Origin: Parafenestella ontariensis
Lineage: Eukaryota; Ascomycota; Dothideomycetes; Pleosporales; Cucurbitariaceae
Reading direction: 5' to 3'
Assembly: GCA_021596325.1 (NCBI GenBank)
Contig: JAKGDA010000024.1
Coordinates: 124,001-188,000, forward strand
Length of the DNA stretch: 64,000 bases
Below the pieces are notes generated by a model. That model did no database searches and was not told where the DNA came from. It saw only the letters and a program-made list of their open reading frames with translations. Below, piece after piece: positions 10,909-21,831 of this stretch. Numbering within the stretch: the first letter of the stretch is position 1; each line of letters opens with the position of its first letter. The position numbers and the translations under genes are program-made.

Positions 10909-11802
10909 ATGATGAATCTCTTCAGGCTACTGGGTATGCTCTGAATCTCTACCAAGGCCGCGGAGGTCTCATAAATTGATCGCAATGCTAACAGCTGCGT
11001 TATAGGGGATTTATCCCACCTCCTCTCTATTCTGATTCTACTGCACAAAATGAAGACATCGAGCGTACGCCTATCTAAAATCCCTAGCTTTGCGCGCAAT
11101 CATTAATGATCAATCGAAACAGAGCGCGTCCGGCATCTCGTTCAAATCGCAATTCCTCTACCTCATGGTCTACCTTACGCGCTACGTTGACCTGCTATGG
11201 ACATTCTACGAACCCAGATCGCTCTACAATACTGTCTTCAAGATCGTCTTCATCAGCACATCCGCGTACACCGTCTACCTGATGCTTAATGACTACAAAC
11301 CGACCCACGACCCGAACCTAGACACGTTCAAGGTGCAATACTTGCTGGGAGCCAGCGCGGTACTGGCGATACTGTTTCCGTACAAATACACGTTCTCTGA
11401 GGTGGGTAGCTGTGAATCGGATAGTGGCTGAGGTACTAATGAGGCATGCAGATTCTCTGGGCATTCTCGATCTGGCTGGAATCGGTTGCTATCCTCCCTC
11501 AGCTGTTTATGCTGCAAAGAACTGGCGAAGCAGAAACGATTACCACACACTATCTCTTCGCGCTCGGCGCGTACAGGGCGCTGTATATTCCCAACTGGAT
11601 CTACCGGTACTTCTTTGAGGTGCCTAAATTCTATGACCCCATTGCGGTCATCGCGGGCATCATCCAAACGATTCTGTACACTGATTTCTTCTACATCTAT
11701 TGGACAAAGTGAGTCGCGCATATCTTCCTCCCGTATCTCACGATGGTGGTGCTGATACTATTTAGGGTCATCCAAGGCAAGAAGTTTAACCTTCCCGTTT
11801 AG
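10909..11802 (+). CDS. ERD2: ER lumen protein-retaining receptor (K/HDEL receptor)
   Basis: This seven-helix Golgi/ER receptor returns HDEL- or KDEL-tagged ER proteins from the Golgi in COPI vesicles. I assembled five exons: 10909-10933, 11006-11064, 11123-11401, 11452-11708 and 11766-11802, giving 218 residues, the usual size. The junctions rebuild the family sequence: the N-terminus NLFRLLGDLSHL, then ISFKSQFLY with TRYVDLLW, LPQLFMLQRTGE, HYLFALGAYR and the C-terminus KKFNLPV. Introns are 72, 58, 50 and 57 bp; the first has GCTAAC and the third TACTAAT before the acceptor. A second ATG at 10912 could be the start. The exon 2/exon 3 junction has two nearby AG acceptors, so one residue there is uncertain. 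The C-terminal lysines fit the COPI retrieval signal of this family. Confidence 0.95.
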
Positions 11803-12656
11803 GAGCTAAGAGAGCTTGGAGAACTTCAATTCTACTGTTCGACCATCGAACAAGACCACGCTTGAGCTTCTTGTACCATATTTTCCATGGGTGCGGCGTT
11901 TTGGAGGCGATCTTGCTGATACGCAAAGGGATGGATGGGGCCGCGCATAGAGCCTTTATGTTTGTCTAACTGGATGATCTTGAATCCGAATGGAGCAGAT
12001 CAGGAGTACTGGCATGTAGGAGATACCTTGATTGAATTAGACGTGAGCTACACAATACTATTTTTGGGCTCCAGAGTAGTAAAGTCAGTTGTGATATGGC
12101 AGTATGTCATAGTTAGCTGGTACTGAAGAATAAATCGGAGTCGCATTATTTGATTAGAGGTGCTTCATAGGGCTGAGTAGCTTCAAAAGGCCATGCAACG
12201 CTAATTGGGAGTCGCAAAGAGTTGCGAAGCCGTCTAGGCTACTTCAAGTTGAACCTTACTACGAAATCAATCTCTCGAGGATAACACAATAAACACATAC
12301 GCGATGTTGTTGGAAATTGACTGTTGCGTCATATTACTTTGAAAATGAGGCTGAGACATTGGAAGCAGGTGCCTGCGTGCAAGCGCCACCGCGAACATCG
12401 GTCGTGCTTGCCAATCAATCTTTGGGGCCAGCGCCTGCCTGACGTTCTCTCCCCGCTGCCTTTCATCACCTTGACCTTTGCCCTTTAGCGTCTCTTTAAT
12501 ACACATCCGCTCGCTGCTTCGCTTCTACTTTCGCACGTTCGATCTTATCGCCGCATACTGCGCTTCACACGATACATACCGCATTGAAGCGATCCGGATA
12601 GCACGTGCTTACAATACAGCACACGCGAGGCTACCAGCTACCTACATCTACACACA
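11803..12656. other. Intergenic region
   Basis: This is downstream of ERD2 and upstream of the small membrane protein gene. Only short frames without similarity are present. I see no RNA gene or repeat. Confidence 0.4.
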
Positions 12657-13133
12657 ATGTTCTGCCTACGCAGCTGGATACCAGTCCTGTTTTTCTTGTA
12701 CGCTACTACCCGCTCCTTTTCGCATTGTGCCGCATAAGCTTACATTTCACGAAGATTACGAACCCACGCCTCGCCCGTCTACCTCGTCCTCTTCATCAGC
12801 GCAACATACTTCCTCAACCGCCCATGTGTATACTGCTCGCTCCTACTATTCATCCTCGTTGTCGCGCTCTTCGACTTCCACACGCCGTGGTTTGATCCGC
12901 CACTCCCAGCAGATACTACGGAACTGGCTCTGAACGGCACGACGGATGGGATAGTGGAGGCCGTAGGCGTACTTGCGCAGGCCGCGAACCATACTGCGCA
13001 AGCGGTGATCAAAGGCGCAGTAGAGGGGTTAAAAGAGAAGGCAAATGCAGGACAGAGCTATGAATGGGTAAAGGGTCTGCTGGGCAAGAAAGAGTGGCGG
13101 ATACAATGTCTGGACGTGCTGATTCGGGTTTGA
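12657..13133 (+). CDS. Small two-exon membrane protein, function unknown
   Basis: This gene of 139 residues appears only after splicing a 57 bp intron. The exons are 12657-12697 and 12755-13133, with donor GTACGC, a CTTAC branch-like site and acceptor GAAG. Without the intron the same frame meets a TAA at about 12735. The product starts with a hydrophobic stretch (WIPVLFFLL). A second long hydrophobic run of about 40 residues follows, rich in Leu, Val, Phe and Tyr and containing paired Cys (RPCVYCSLL). Then comes a soluble tail with an amphipathic Ala/Val-rich segment (EAVGVLAQAANHTAQAV) and a basic end. I do not recognise the family. The coherent membrane/soluble layout and clean intron support a real gene, probably of an internal membrane. 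The N-terminus depends on my intron call. Confidence 0.6.
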
Positions 13134-13837
13134 GTGCGTCGCATGGTCATAAGAGGAAGGCGCTTTGGGGCTTTTGTAATGCGTAGGAATCGCAGGGCGT
13201 ATCTTGGTATTTGGGCTGGAGCTGGAGGAGAGGCTACGACACAAATGTCGCATGACTGGCGCCTGGTCTTTGAGCATTTGCATGGCGTACAGGGAAATAC
13301 CACATTTCAAAGGCGCTCCTCTTCGAGGTCTGTTCTACAATTAACTGCGTATGGGTGTCTCTCGAGGACGTGGGATGGAAAATTTACCGACATATCAAAT
13401 GGAATACGCGAACTGCCGAGCATCGCAAAGGTATCGTGTAATTCGATACCGCCATATACTACGGGACATTCCAGGGCGACTCATTAAGAATGTACATATT
13501 CGCTCACCTCCATAATCTATCACAACCCCTGTTATCACTCGTGTGTATTTGTCGTGTCGTGTGCAGAAAAAGTCAAGGCAATAGCGGTCAAGCTGACTCC
13601 AAGAATACTATTCTCCTAGCCAATAGTACTGTAAACTAAGCAGAAGCTTCCAGCTTGTTCCACTCAAGACATGCGAGAAACATACTGGACGGCCATGGTC
13701 GTACCAAGGTTCCTACTCTGTAAAACCCCGCGCTAGTCCCGCAGACAAAAGTCTAACCAGTTGACGAGTTGACAATAAGGAGATATTATAATGTGTCTCG
13801 TCTTATCTATCAGACCAACACCCGTCGATATGCACAA
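13134..13837. other. Intergenic region
   Basis: This lies between the convergent small membrane protein gene and CDC123. It holds 3' flanks of both, and I see no other signal. Confidence 0.45.
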
Positions 13838-15129
13838 CTAGTCATCTTCGCTGTCTTCTGCTCTTTGCTGTTCTGCCAACTTCTGAGCTTCCTCCCACTG
13901 TTGTGCAAACTCCCTCAGATTGCCTTCCCCTCCTCTACTCGCATCCACTACATCCTTCGGAAGCTTGTGCGCACTGTACTGTGGAGTGGCAAAGCCATAT
14001 GCTTCTGGGTCGTCTCTTCGCACAAGTCGAAACTCAGGTTGCCAGATCTCTTCAACCTCATCGTCATCAGATTCATCGTCTGAATCGTCCTCGGCCGGCG
14101 TGACTGTTTGGCCGCTGGCTTCTCCAGGCTGGACGATTTTTAAGCGAACTGTGGTCTCCTCCTCAAGTTCTTCCACATCAGGCACTTCCATGGTGAGCAA
14201 TTCCATCCACGAGAAGAGCAAAGGATCTGTCCGCAAAGCCCACGGGTTGAAATCCATCACCCAAACCTTGTTGTGCGGCGGTGGTATGTACACGTCGAAT
14301 GTGAAGTTCGGATCTGGAAATGTGTCGCGCAGTCGAATATCGAAGAATTCTTGAACGGTTTGGCGTAACTTGTCTTGCATGTTAAACAGGAAATCGAAGT
14401 GGTTTAAATCTCGCTGACACATTGCGATAAGCCGTCGGTTCCGCACAAAACACCTGAACTCGACGCTGGGATTTAGGGTGATCCACTTCCGCAAGACAAG
14501 ATGGTATGGTATTTCAGGATCTGGGGTCGTCGACTGGTTGGCTGTGTCGTCAAACGCATGCGCTAGATCGTGCGTTATGAAGTCGCTGCTCTTTAGCAAA
14601 AGGTAGATGTCATTCGGTGTCCGGCACTCCATACTGTTCGTCGCTGCGATCCAGGTCGCATCTTTCGGCGCGCTCCAGTTGAGTTTCGGTGCAACTTTGC
14701 CGCCCAGCTCTTCGATTGTGCGCTCGATGGCTTCGTGCGTGTCCCGCCAGTTGGCGCTGGGGTCTAGCGTCTCTTCCTCATCATCGTCGTTGTTATCGGC
14801 GCCTGAGAAGATACCACTATCGCTGTCTGACCAGGTTGGGTTGTCATTGTCTTCGGGAGGCAGAATGATGCCATCTGACCGAAGATAATCGAGGAAGGCG
14901 GAGGGTAGCGGAATGAGGCGTGCTTTTGGTGTTACTGCACGGTATCTAAGGTTATGATTAGGGAGACACTTATAGACTTTGTGTTCGTGCATGCATACTT
15001 GGGGTGCCAGTTGTGGTATGAACAGTTCAGGATGTGTTCTTTAGTGACTGGTGGGAAGGGAAGTTCTCTCAATCCTTCTTCTGCTGGCGCAGAGGCTTGA
15101 GATTCGCCAATCACATCTTGAGTGCTCAT
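13838..15129 (-). CDS. CDC123: Cell division cycle protein 123 (eIF2 assembly factor)
   Basis: This 412-residue D123/Cdc123 protein is an ATP-grasp-fold factor that binds eIF2 gamma and promotes assembly of the eIF2 trimer, so it controls translation initiation and cell-cycle entry. The exons are 15129-14999 and 14945-13838. The 53 bp intron (14998-14946) rebuilds the conserved WHPKYRAVTPKAR segment. Family marks are the N-terminal CSYHNWHPK, PLPSAFLDYL, the EELGGKVAPKLNWSAPKD block, ECRTPNDIYLLLKSS, FRCFVRNRRLIAMCQRD and WVMDFNPWALRTDPLLFSW. An acidic low-complexity stretch (around residues 80-105) and an acidic run near residue 330 are usual insertions in fungal members. The gene is divergent from CWC21 with a 238 bp shared promoter. 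Confidence 0.95.
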
Positions 15130-15367
15130 GGTGGCCGATGTCGATTTGGACTAGCAGAGCGAAAAGTATAGTTAAGGGATGCTGGGTGAAGTGATGACTC
15201 CATTGCTGTATGAGTCTGTCACTCTCTCCCGGGAAAGTTTTGGTGGGGCAAGTGCGATCATTGATTGAGCTTGGACCTCACCTCCGACTTCTCCGCAATC
15301 CCATAACTTTCATCATGAAACGAACATTCCTACACGACCTTACAACACATCTCAATTCAGCGGAAGC
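15130..15367. promoter_or_regulatory. Shared CDC123/CWC21 promoter
   Basis: The two start codons face away from each other across 238 bp, so this short spacer must serve both genes. No specific site stands out. Confidence 0.45.
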
Positions 15368-15972
15368 ATGGCAGACAACGTCGGTCTTACCACACCAAGA
15401 GGCAGCGGTACCTCAGGCTACGTTCAAAAGAACCGCTCGCTCCTGCGACCACGCGACAAGGTAGCGCCTTACCCAAAAGATTGGGAGTCGGCGAAACACC
15501 GCCCAAGACAGCCAGATGCGGAGATCTTGGAGCACGAGGCGAAAAGAGATATCGAAGTAAAGGTCTTCGAGCTGAGAGACAAACTTGAGGATGAGGGGTA
15601 AGGCTCCGTGCTTGCGTACATCAAACCTGTGCATTGACTGACATCTGCAGAGTCGATGAAGACGAGATCGACGACCAATGCGAAGCCCTGCGCCGGAAAC
15701 TCGACCAAGAGCGGAAAGAAGGCAAAGAACTGGGACCCAACGCCAAGAGACTGAAGTCACATCAAGTCCATGATCTAGCTAAAGCGAAGATTGAAGAAAG
15801 CGAAAGACTTAGGAAGGCTTTAGGCATCAGCGAAGACTACGAAGAAGGCAGTCACTGGAGGAAGCAAGAAGAGAGGATGCGAGAGAGCCTCGCCAAGCGA
15901 GAGGCTGAAGATGATGAGAAAGCCGAGAGGGCGAAAGAAGCTAGGCGGTACAACGAGGACGATTCGGATTGA
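15368..15972 (+). CDS. CWC21: Pre-mRNA splicing factor Cwc21 (SRRM2 N-terminal homologue)
   Basis: This 183-residue spliceosome component binds Prp8 and Snu114 near the catalytic centre, like yeast Cwc21 and the N-terminus of human SRRM2/SRm300. The exons are 15368-15597 and 15651-15972 (53 bp intron). The N-terminus NVGLTTPRGSGTSGYVQKN is the hallmark of the family. The cwf21 domain lies across the intron (about residues 60-95: a charged helix, then DEDEIDDQCEALRRKL). The rest is a highly charged Glu/Lys/Arg-rich helical tail with KxHQVHDLAKAK, common in filamentous fungal orthologues. It carries no RS repeats, unlike SRRM2. Confidence 0.93.
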
Positions 15973-17385
15973 GACCCTTCGACATGGATATTAGGCGTTA
16001 GTACGGTTTTTGATACCCTATGAAGCTGCGAGTGTGAGAGGCCTCAGGAAGATATGTGTCACACATAGTTAGGATGATGGGTTTTCCTGAAAGTGGCTCA
16101 ACATGCTTCTACCAGCCGCCGCGCAAGATAGTCACGGCAGTGAGAAGAGTTCATAAGAAGGTAGCTCAGAGGCGAAGGTTGGCGGACCGGATATGCAGAG
16201 AGGTCAGCTGCAGTGGCTTGTTCGCAGCATGGACTGAATGACTGATGTGAGTTAGGTGCTTTAGCGTGAATCACTATCAAGTACACCTCTTGATCGTTTC
16301 AATGTGTATAATGGGTACGATGGTGATCGAGAATTCTCGCTTTCGGAGGCTCAGACGCGTTTACGACGGCCTTGCGAACAAGCTCATGAATTCTTCTGCT
16401 CAATTAAGGACCACTCATTCGACAAATCAGTCTTATCTATATACTGACCATGCAAATGGCTTTGTCGCAGAGTTGTCACTAAGCTTCTCATACTCAGCCA
16501 CACGCGCTCAGAAGACCCACAATTTCAATGCAGGAACCCGTCAAAGTTGAAGGATCAACCGTCCAAAACCGCGTTACTCTGGACTCTCCATCCAGAATTC
16601 GGAGTAAACATTGCATTGGTCAGGATCGCCAGCGGCGGGGACTAACATAGCATCGATTCAAGAGTTACGTTTTGCACATACGAGATCACACGAATGTCAT
16701 AAGCCCGCACTCAAGAATCCTGCTTAGACATTCATCTAACTGATTACTGGTCACCGGTGAGACTTGGACACAATCAGCGGAGCAATTCCGCGCCTCGAAC
16801 GTTGAACACGCTGAATCCAACCTCGCACTACTACAGCCCCTTTACATTCATCTCACCGTAAGATGGGCGTATTGCTTCGAAACACTACCTGTTCTCACTT
16901 GGGACAGCTGGGAAAGCAAACCTGCTCCGACTGCAAAGCACTGTACAGCGTCAATTATTTCTTATCGGCGGTCATGCCAACCCTGGTCGATCAAAACCTT
17001 GTCGTGAGAGCGACGAGGTGCGTGGGGCAGTTCGGAATCCTGAGTGGACAGCATAGACGAGACCGCCAAATCCGAATTGGGATTGGGACATGCAGTGACA
17101 CAACTTGGCTGTGGAAAGCAGTGCGACGCCTCTTTTACTGACACGAACGACGGGGCCTTCAAAATGCCTCCTCGTCACAGATGCGGGCGTTACAGCCTTT
17201 GATTTCCATGGAGGAGCTCTAGCGTGCAGCAAATTCCACATGCAGTTGTCTTTTCGTCTCATTGGTCGCTTTTGTAACAACATCGTTCCGACATCGTGGA
17301 AGTATAAACTAGGGCTCTCCGCGTTTCTGGGCTCGCTGTTGCTTCCGTAGCACCACCGCCGCACGTTTTTGCCCCGAAATTCACT
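15973..17385. other. 1.4 kb intergenic region without a recognised gene
   Basis: This holds the 3' flank of CWC21 and the promoter of the MFS gene. Several short frames occur on both strands, with no domain similarity and no convincing splice partners. No repeat or RNA gene was seen. Confidence 0.4.
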
Positions 17386-19222
17386 ATGGTTCGGCCCGTA
17401 GCCGTTGTTCGCGAAACATGGAACATCTACACTCCGATCGAACGGCGGAACATCGCTATTTACATTGCGGGCATCATGATGTATAAGTTTGGACTCGAAG
17501 CATTCAACGGATCCGTTATAGCGCTGGCGACAAACAGATATGACGAACTCGAGAAAAAGACGCACGTTTCCATCACTTTCCAGCGCATAGGGGTGTTAAC
17601 GGGCCTCAACCAGGCGTTTCAATGTGTTGGATCTATCCTCATTGCGCCACTCATTAAGAGATATCCGACGAAGAATGTTCTGGCTTGCGCAGTGCTCATA
17701 TTTGGGCTCATGAGCAGTCTGCTACTGATTCTGGACGCTGCAACTGGTGGTAGATTCGTGCCGAGAGAGCACCCGAAAGGAGACTTCAGTTATTATGGTA
17801 ACTACAATACGGACGGCATGATACCTATTTGTAAGTCGTCCGATTTCAATTCTTCAGGTCTGAATATAACAGCGGCGACTGAAAGTTAGAGTGGACAAGG
17901 ACGACGAGCCATTTTGGGACACCAAGTTTGGTGGAAGATGCGTGGATCTCTTGGGGGTGCCTGGCTAGACTCGATGCCTCCAGCAATGCCCTCTTGTTCA
18001 AATAAGATTGAAGCATAATGGATGGCAGCCATACTCGACTAACATTATCTTTTGGACTCGCTGACAGCCTTTAGACTGTGTTTGTGGTGTAGTGTACGGC
18101 ATGGTCGAACTCATCCGACGGGTAATCCCGCGAGATCTAGTCGGCGGAAACATCCAGAAGTTGCGACGAATGGATTCTTTGGTTCATATCTTCTACGAGA
18201 TCTCCGGTACTGCGGGTGCTTTCTGCACGGCACTTGCGCTCATTCCTCACTTCGGCAACAACTTCTCCTTCATCATCACGCCTATCTTCTTCGGCGCCGC
18301 ATCGATCCTTTGGTTCTTCGTTGAGGAAGCCAACATGCCACGAGACGCAAGTGCATTGGTATTGGAAAGTGAGCCGACATATGTTAAGGCTGTCGTTGGT
18401 GGTTTCTACCTGTTCTTCGAGTCTGTTTGGACTGGCGGGAAGATCATTTTCACCCATAGGAAATTCATCTGGCTTCTGCCCGGATATGCAGTCGCTCTAT
18501 ATGGGCATCGATACCTCGAGAACGCTATTGCGCCTGCGGTCGCTCGACGATATCTTGGGAACTCAGCTTGGTCACAGATCATGGTCGGAGGCTCCAACTT
18601 TGGTGAGCTTCTGGGAGCTCTATTCGTCTTCATGTTTACGAACCTGGTGAACACTCCGATGCCATGGCTTCGCATTGACGCACTGGCGCTCCTCATTGTC
18701 TGGTACCTACCGTACTGGCACCCGCCCAAGAACGATGTAGGCCAAGCCTGGATTGTTGCCGCTACCTTCCTTCCCATCAGCTTTGGCTGGGCGGCCGGCG
18801 ATGTCTCACTCGCAGCATACATCCAAGCCTCGCTCGCCCGCATTGAGTCACAAACACAGAATGTTTCTGCCCTCGGTGCGGTCATGGCCTTCCTCTATAG
18901 CTCGTACATCGTTACCTATGCTATCGCCTCCGTTTCCCTCGGTACGTATATCGACCGCGTGTCGGACCGAAACAACGAGGAGATCCAGCCAGCTATCCTA
19001 AACGTGGCTGGTGTACAGTTTACTATCATGTTCGTACTGGTCATGACAAGCACTTTCGTGCCGAAAGGCGCGTTCTCCTTCAACCCCCAGATGCTGGATG
19101 AGGAGTTTTTGGATACGGAACTTGAGGATGAGGACGACTTGGAGTATGTGCCTGGTGTGCAAACCAAGAGTAAGCAGAGTCACGAGAGTCATGAGATGGT
19201 TAGTAGGGAAAATACCTCATGA
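17386..19222 (+). CDS. MFS transporter, substrate unknown
   Basis: This 530-residue membrane transporter has about 12 hydrophobic segments. The exons are 17386-17830 and 18075-19222. The 244 bp intron (17831-18074) is long for this locus, but joining these sites gives a continuous IPIYCVCGVVYGMVELIRR, which fits a fungal MFS subfamily with a MVELIRRVIPRDIVGG motif in the central region. The N-terminal half has YKFGLEAFNGS and the first helices. The C-terminal half has GFYLFFESVWTGGKIIF, a YGHRYLENAIAP stretch and FGWAAGDVSLAAYIQ, ending in an acidic cytosolic tail. I recognise the subfamily as common in ascomycetes but do not know its substrate. Retention of the start of the intron would add about 19 residues and then a stop. 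Confidence 0.85.
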
Positions 19223-20202
19223 GTCCGTTACCGCATAGCGATTCTGCATATAATTCATATCTTCAGTATCTCTTCAAACAATCGCGTGTTGATCCTACCA
19301 CAACGAGGATAACCGTGCAAGATCAGCACTTCTCTTCATCTAATCTTTGCCACATCTCAGGCACGATCCTTACAAGTGTCAGACAAGTAGCGGTAAGGCC
19401 ATTTTGTGTTGTAATCCGCTATGTACCAGAGTCAAGTAAATGCTAGTCCGTGCCCCGCACGTGGTGGAATCCTCAGAGCTTATTGAACGCTCCACACTCA
19501 AAAGTGTGTCGTTCAGGACGTTTCCTGCTTAATATAGAAGGTGACCTCCACAATACTCCCGGTAGTGTCCCCTAGCTTCCGTAGTGGAGTTGCGACAATC
19601 CCCCAACCGAAACGTTACTCACTGCTCTCTTCAGGTATGTCAGTGGCGACCACAGACTCGGCACTCCGAGCGCTCGGCAGGGGGTCAATCAAAAATGCAG
19701 AGTCGTGGTCACGGTCCTAGCGCATCCCGTGGGTGCAGCGGAAGAGCTGGTTGGCTGACTTGCCAGATTGGACCCCAGACACCAGCATCCATTATCTCGC
19801 AACGCCGCCAAGCAAAAGCTTCGCACGCTCGCCTTTTGGCTTTTAACGGAGCGGTGCAGCATGGGCGGAATCCATTCCAGATTGCGCGTCTACGTCTCTG
19901 CGACTGCAGCTGCTTTCGACCCATGAATGGGGCCAGCGCCAACGGGTCACGCACTGCTCACTACCCGCAACACGCTGGGCGTGCGCACTCATCAGCCTGT
20001 AGCTAATCAAGTCTAAGGTCCCAGAGACTTGGGTGCTTCACTTTCTTCTTACCGTATCGTTTCGGACGCTCAGGCCTCGACATATCTTGCGTCTGGGCGC
20101 CTGTCTGACATATTCAGGCCTGGTCGGCGGCATTTTCGTGGTGGACATTGGGAGGCAGATAATCGCATCACGCGACTGATTGGTATCCATCCTCGATGAA
20201 TC
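19223..20202. other. Intergenic region upstream of the bHLH gene
   Basis: This is about 1 kb of flanking sequence, probably the promoter and 5' leader of the PHO4-like gene. An open frame at 19584-20006 has no similarity or good codon pattern. An extra upstream coding exon of the bHLH gene cannot be excluded. Confidence 0.4.
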
Positions 20203-21227
20203 ATGCAGCCATATCCACAGCAGCAGCAACCGGCCGATAACGACAAGAATGAGGGCAGCCATCGGGGTCCGCTGAGTAGAACATGGCCACAGTTATTCAA
20301 GAAGAGGAGGAGATACAGTCCCGTGAGAGAGAGCGCACAGCAGCAAGCGCAGATACAGCCACCGCAACCGCAACCACAACCACTATCGCAAAGTCAACAA
20401 CATGTGCAGCTACCAATACATCCTATACGCCCGATAGATTCATCTTCAGTAACATCGCAATCGATAACTTCGCCCGTGTCGTCGATGAGATCACCATCAA
20501 TAGCACCAGACACTGCGAGTACCATCTCATCAATATCCCATGCATCATCCGCACCACCCAACAAGATCCCCATCGCCAGGAGGAGTAGCAGTATCGCTAC
20601 CGCTGACAGCAATGGTATGCTTCTCTCCATCTTCCTCCTCTGACCCGGCATTAAGTCCCGTGACATCTCACCCCATTCCCATCCCATCCTTAACCGACTT
20701 CACAAACTTAAAAAACCCTAAATGCTTACTTACTACCTCCACCCCGCACAGTCTCCGGCGGCGTAGCAACACCACAAGCCGACCTCCTCGCCTCAAAATC
20801 AAACTACGAACTAATCTCCTCCGGCCAGCACCTAGAAATGGGCCTGCACTTCAGCACCGCCATGGCGACGGGCGTAATGATGAAGCGCGCAACGCACCGC
20901 GCAGCCGAGCAGGCGCGACGCGATAGAATGAAAAACGCAATGGTGGATCTGGCTGAGTTCCTGCTCGACGGCGAAGTCACGTTTGGGAGTGGGACGACGT
21001 GTTTTGTTGTTATGCGGGGAAAGGATGGTAATGGGGTTGGTGAGGAGGGGGCCAAGAAAGGGAGTACTGCGAGTGTGGCGGGAGAGAAGAAGACGGTGAA
21101 TAAGGCGCGGTTGATTGAGATGGCGCTGGAAAAGATGAGGGCACAGGAGAAGGAAATCGAGTTGTTGAGGAAGGAGGTGGAGGATTTGAGAGCGGGGGAT
21201 GAGGGGGAGAGGATGGATGAGACGTAG
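20203..21227 (+). CDS. bHLH transcription factor, PHO4/NUC-1-like
   Basis: This is a 295-residue predicted nuclear regulator. The exons are 20203-20614 and 20752-21227, with a 137 bp intron. The N-terminal half is low-complexity, rich in Gln/Pro (residues about 45-70) and Ser. The C-terminal half has a fungal-conserved lead (SSGQHLEMGLHF) and then a basic region KRATHRAAEQARRDRM with the His-Glu-Arg pattern that reads CACGTG E-boxes. Helix 1 (NAMVDLAEFLL), a long loop and helix 2 (KARLIEMALEKM) follow, running into a short leucine-zipper-like coil (EIELLRKEVEDL). This layout matches Pho4/NUC-1-type phosphate regulators, and I infer that role. Other fungal E-box factors share the basic region. 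The start is uncertain because the Gln-rich end has no conserved anchor. Confidence 0.8.
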
Positions 21228-21831
21228 AAGACGGGATGTGGGAAAAGGACGGGCAAGCATCTTTTCAGAGATATCCATTCATGTTAGGCGTTTTCGGGCT
21301 TTCGCAAGATGGAGTAGAGTACAGCATAGAAGGAGCGGTGCTCATTTTAGGCGCATGGTTGGTGTAATCCCCATCGCTTTCGGATAGAAAGAAAGACAGT
21401 CTATACGACCAAATCACTGTAGATACTCACTACGATTCTAAAACAGTCTCGAGGTCACACTAACTCCTAGTCTAGTCCAAGCCCTGACCACTGTGCAGGA
21501 CCCACATGGGCTTGGGAAACCATCCGCTTCCAAGTTCTTCTCGAAGCCGGCGATCATGCTTCTAGGAAGTGGGGGTGGTAGCTCGTTCCTGCAAGTGTCC
21601 GCGGAGTGTAGCGCCATACTCGCTAGTGAGTCTCAAAGTGAAGCGTAGTATTGTGTGGCGCCACTCGTGGGGTGGGAGAGTGGTTTATAGTACAAGGTTT
21701 GTGGAGTTGAATGACATCCAAGGGTCGATTCAGAGTCATGCAAAGACGACATACTGCACACTGGAGTGCAAACGGCTGAAATACACGGGGGTATCTTGCT
21801 TATTTCAAGAACATGTTTTTACAATGTCTAG
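21228..21831. other. Intergenic region
   Basis: This is the 3' flank of the convergent bHLH and COG1 genes. I see no other feature. Confidence 0.45.

Noticed and set aside
12478..12933. Long Ser/Tyr-rich frames over the small membrane protein gene (12478-12933 and 12605-12895)
   Set aside because: They are shadows in other frames of the spliced gene; the spliced reading gives coherent membrane segments instead.
19584..20006. 140-codon plus-strand frame upstream of the bHLH gene
   Set aside because: Cys/Gln/Arg-rich, no similarity; more likely promoter or leader.
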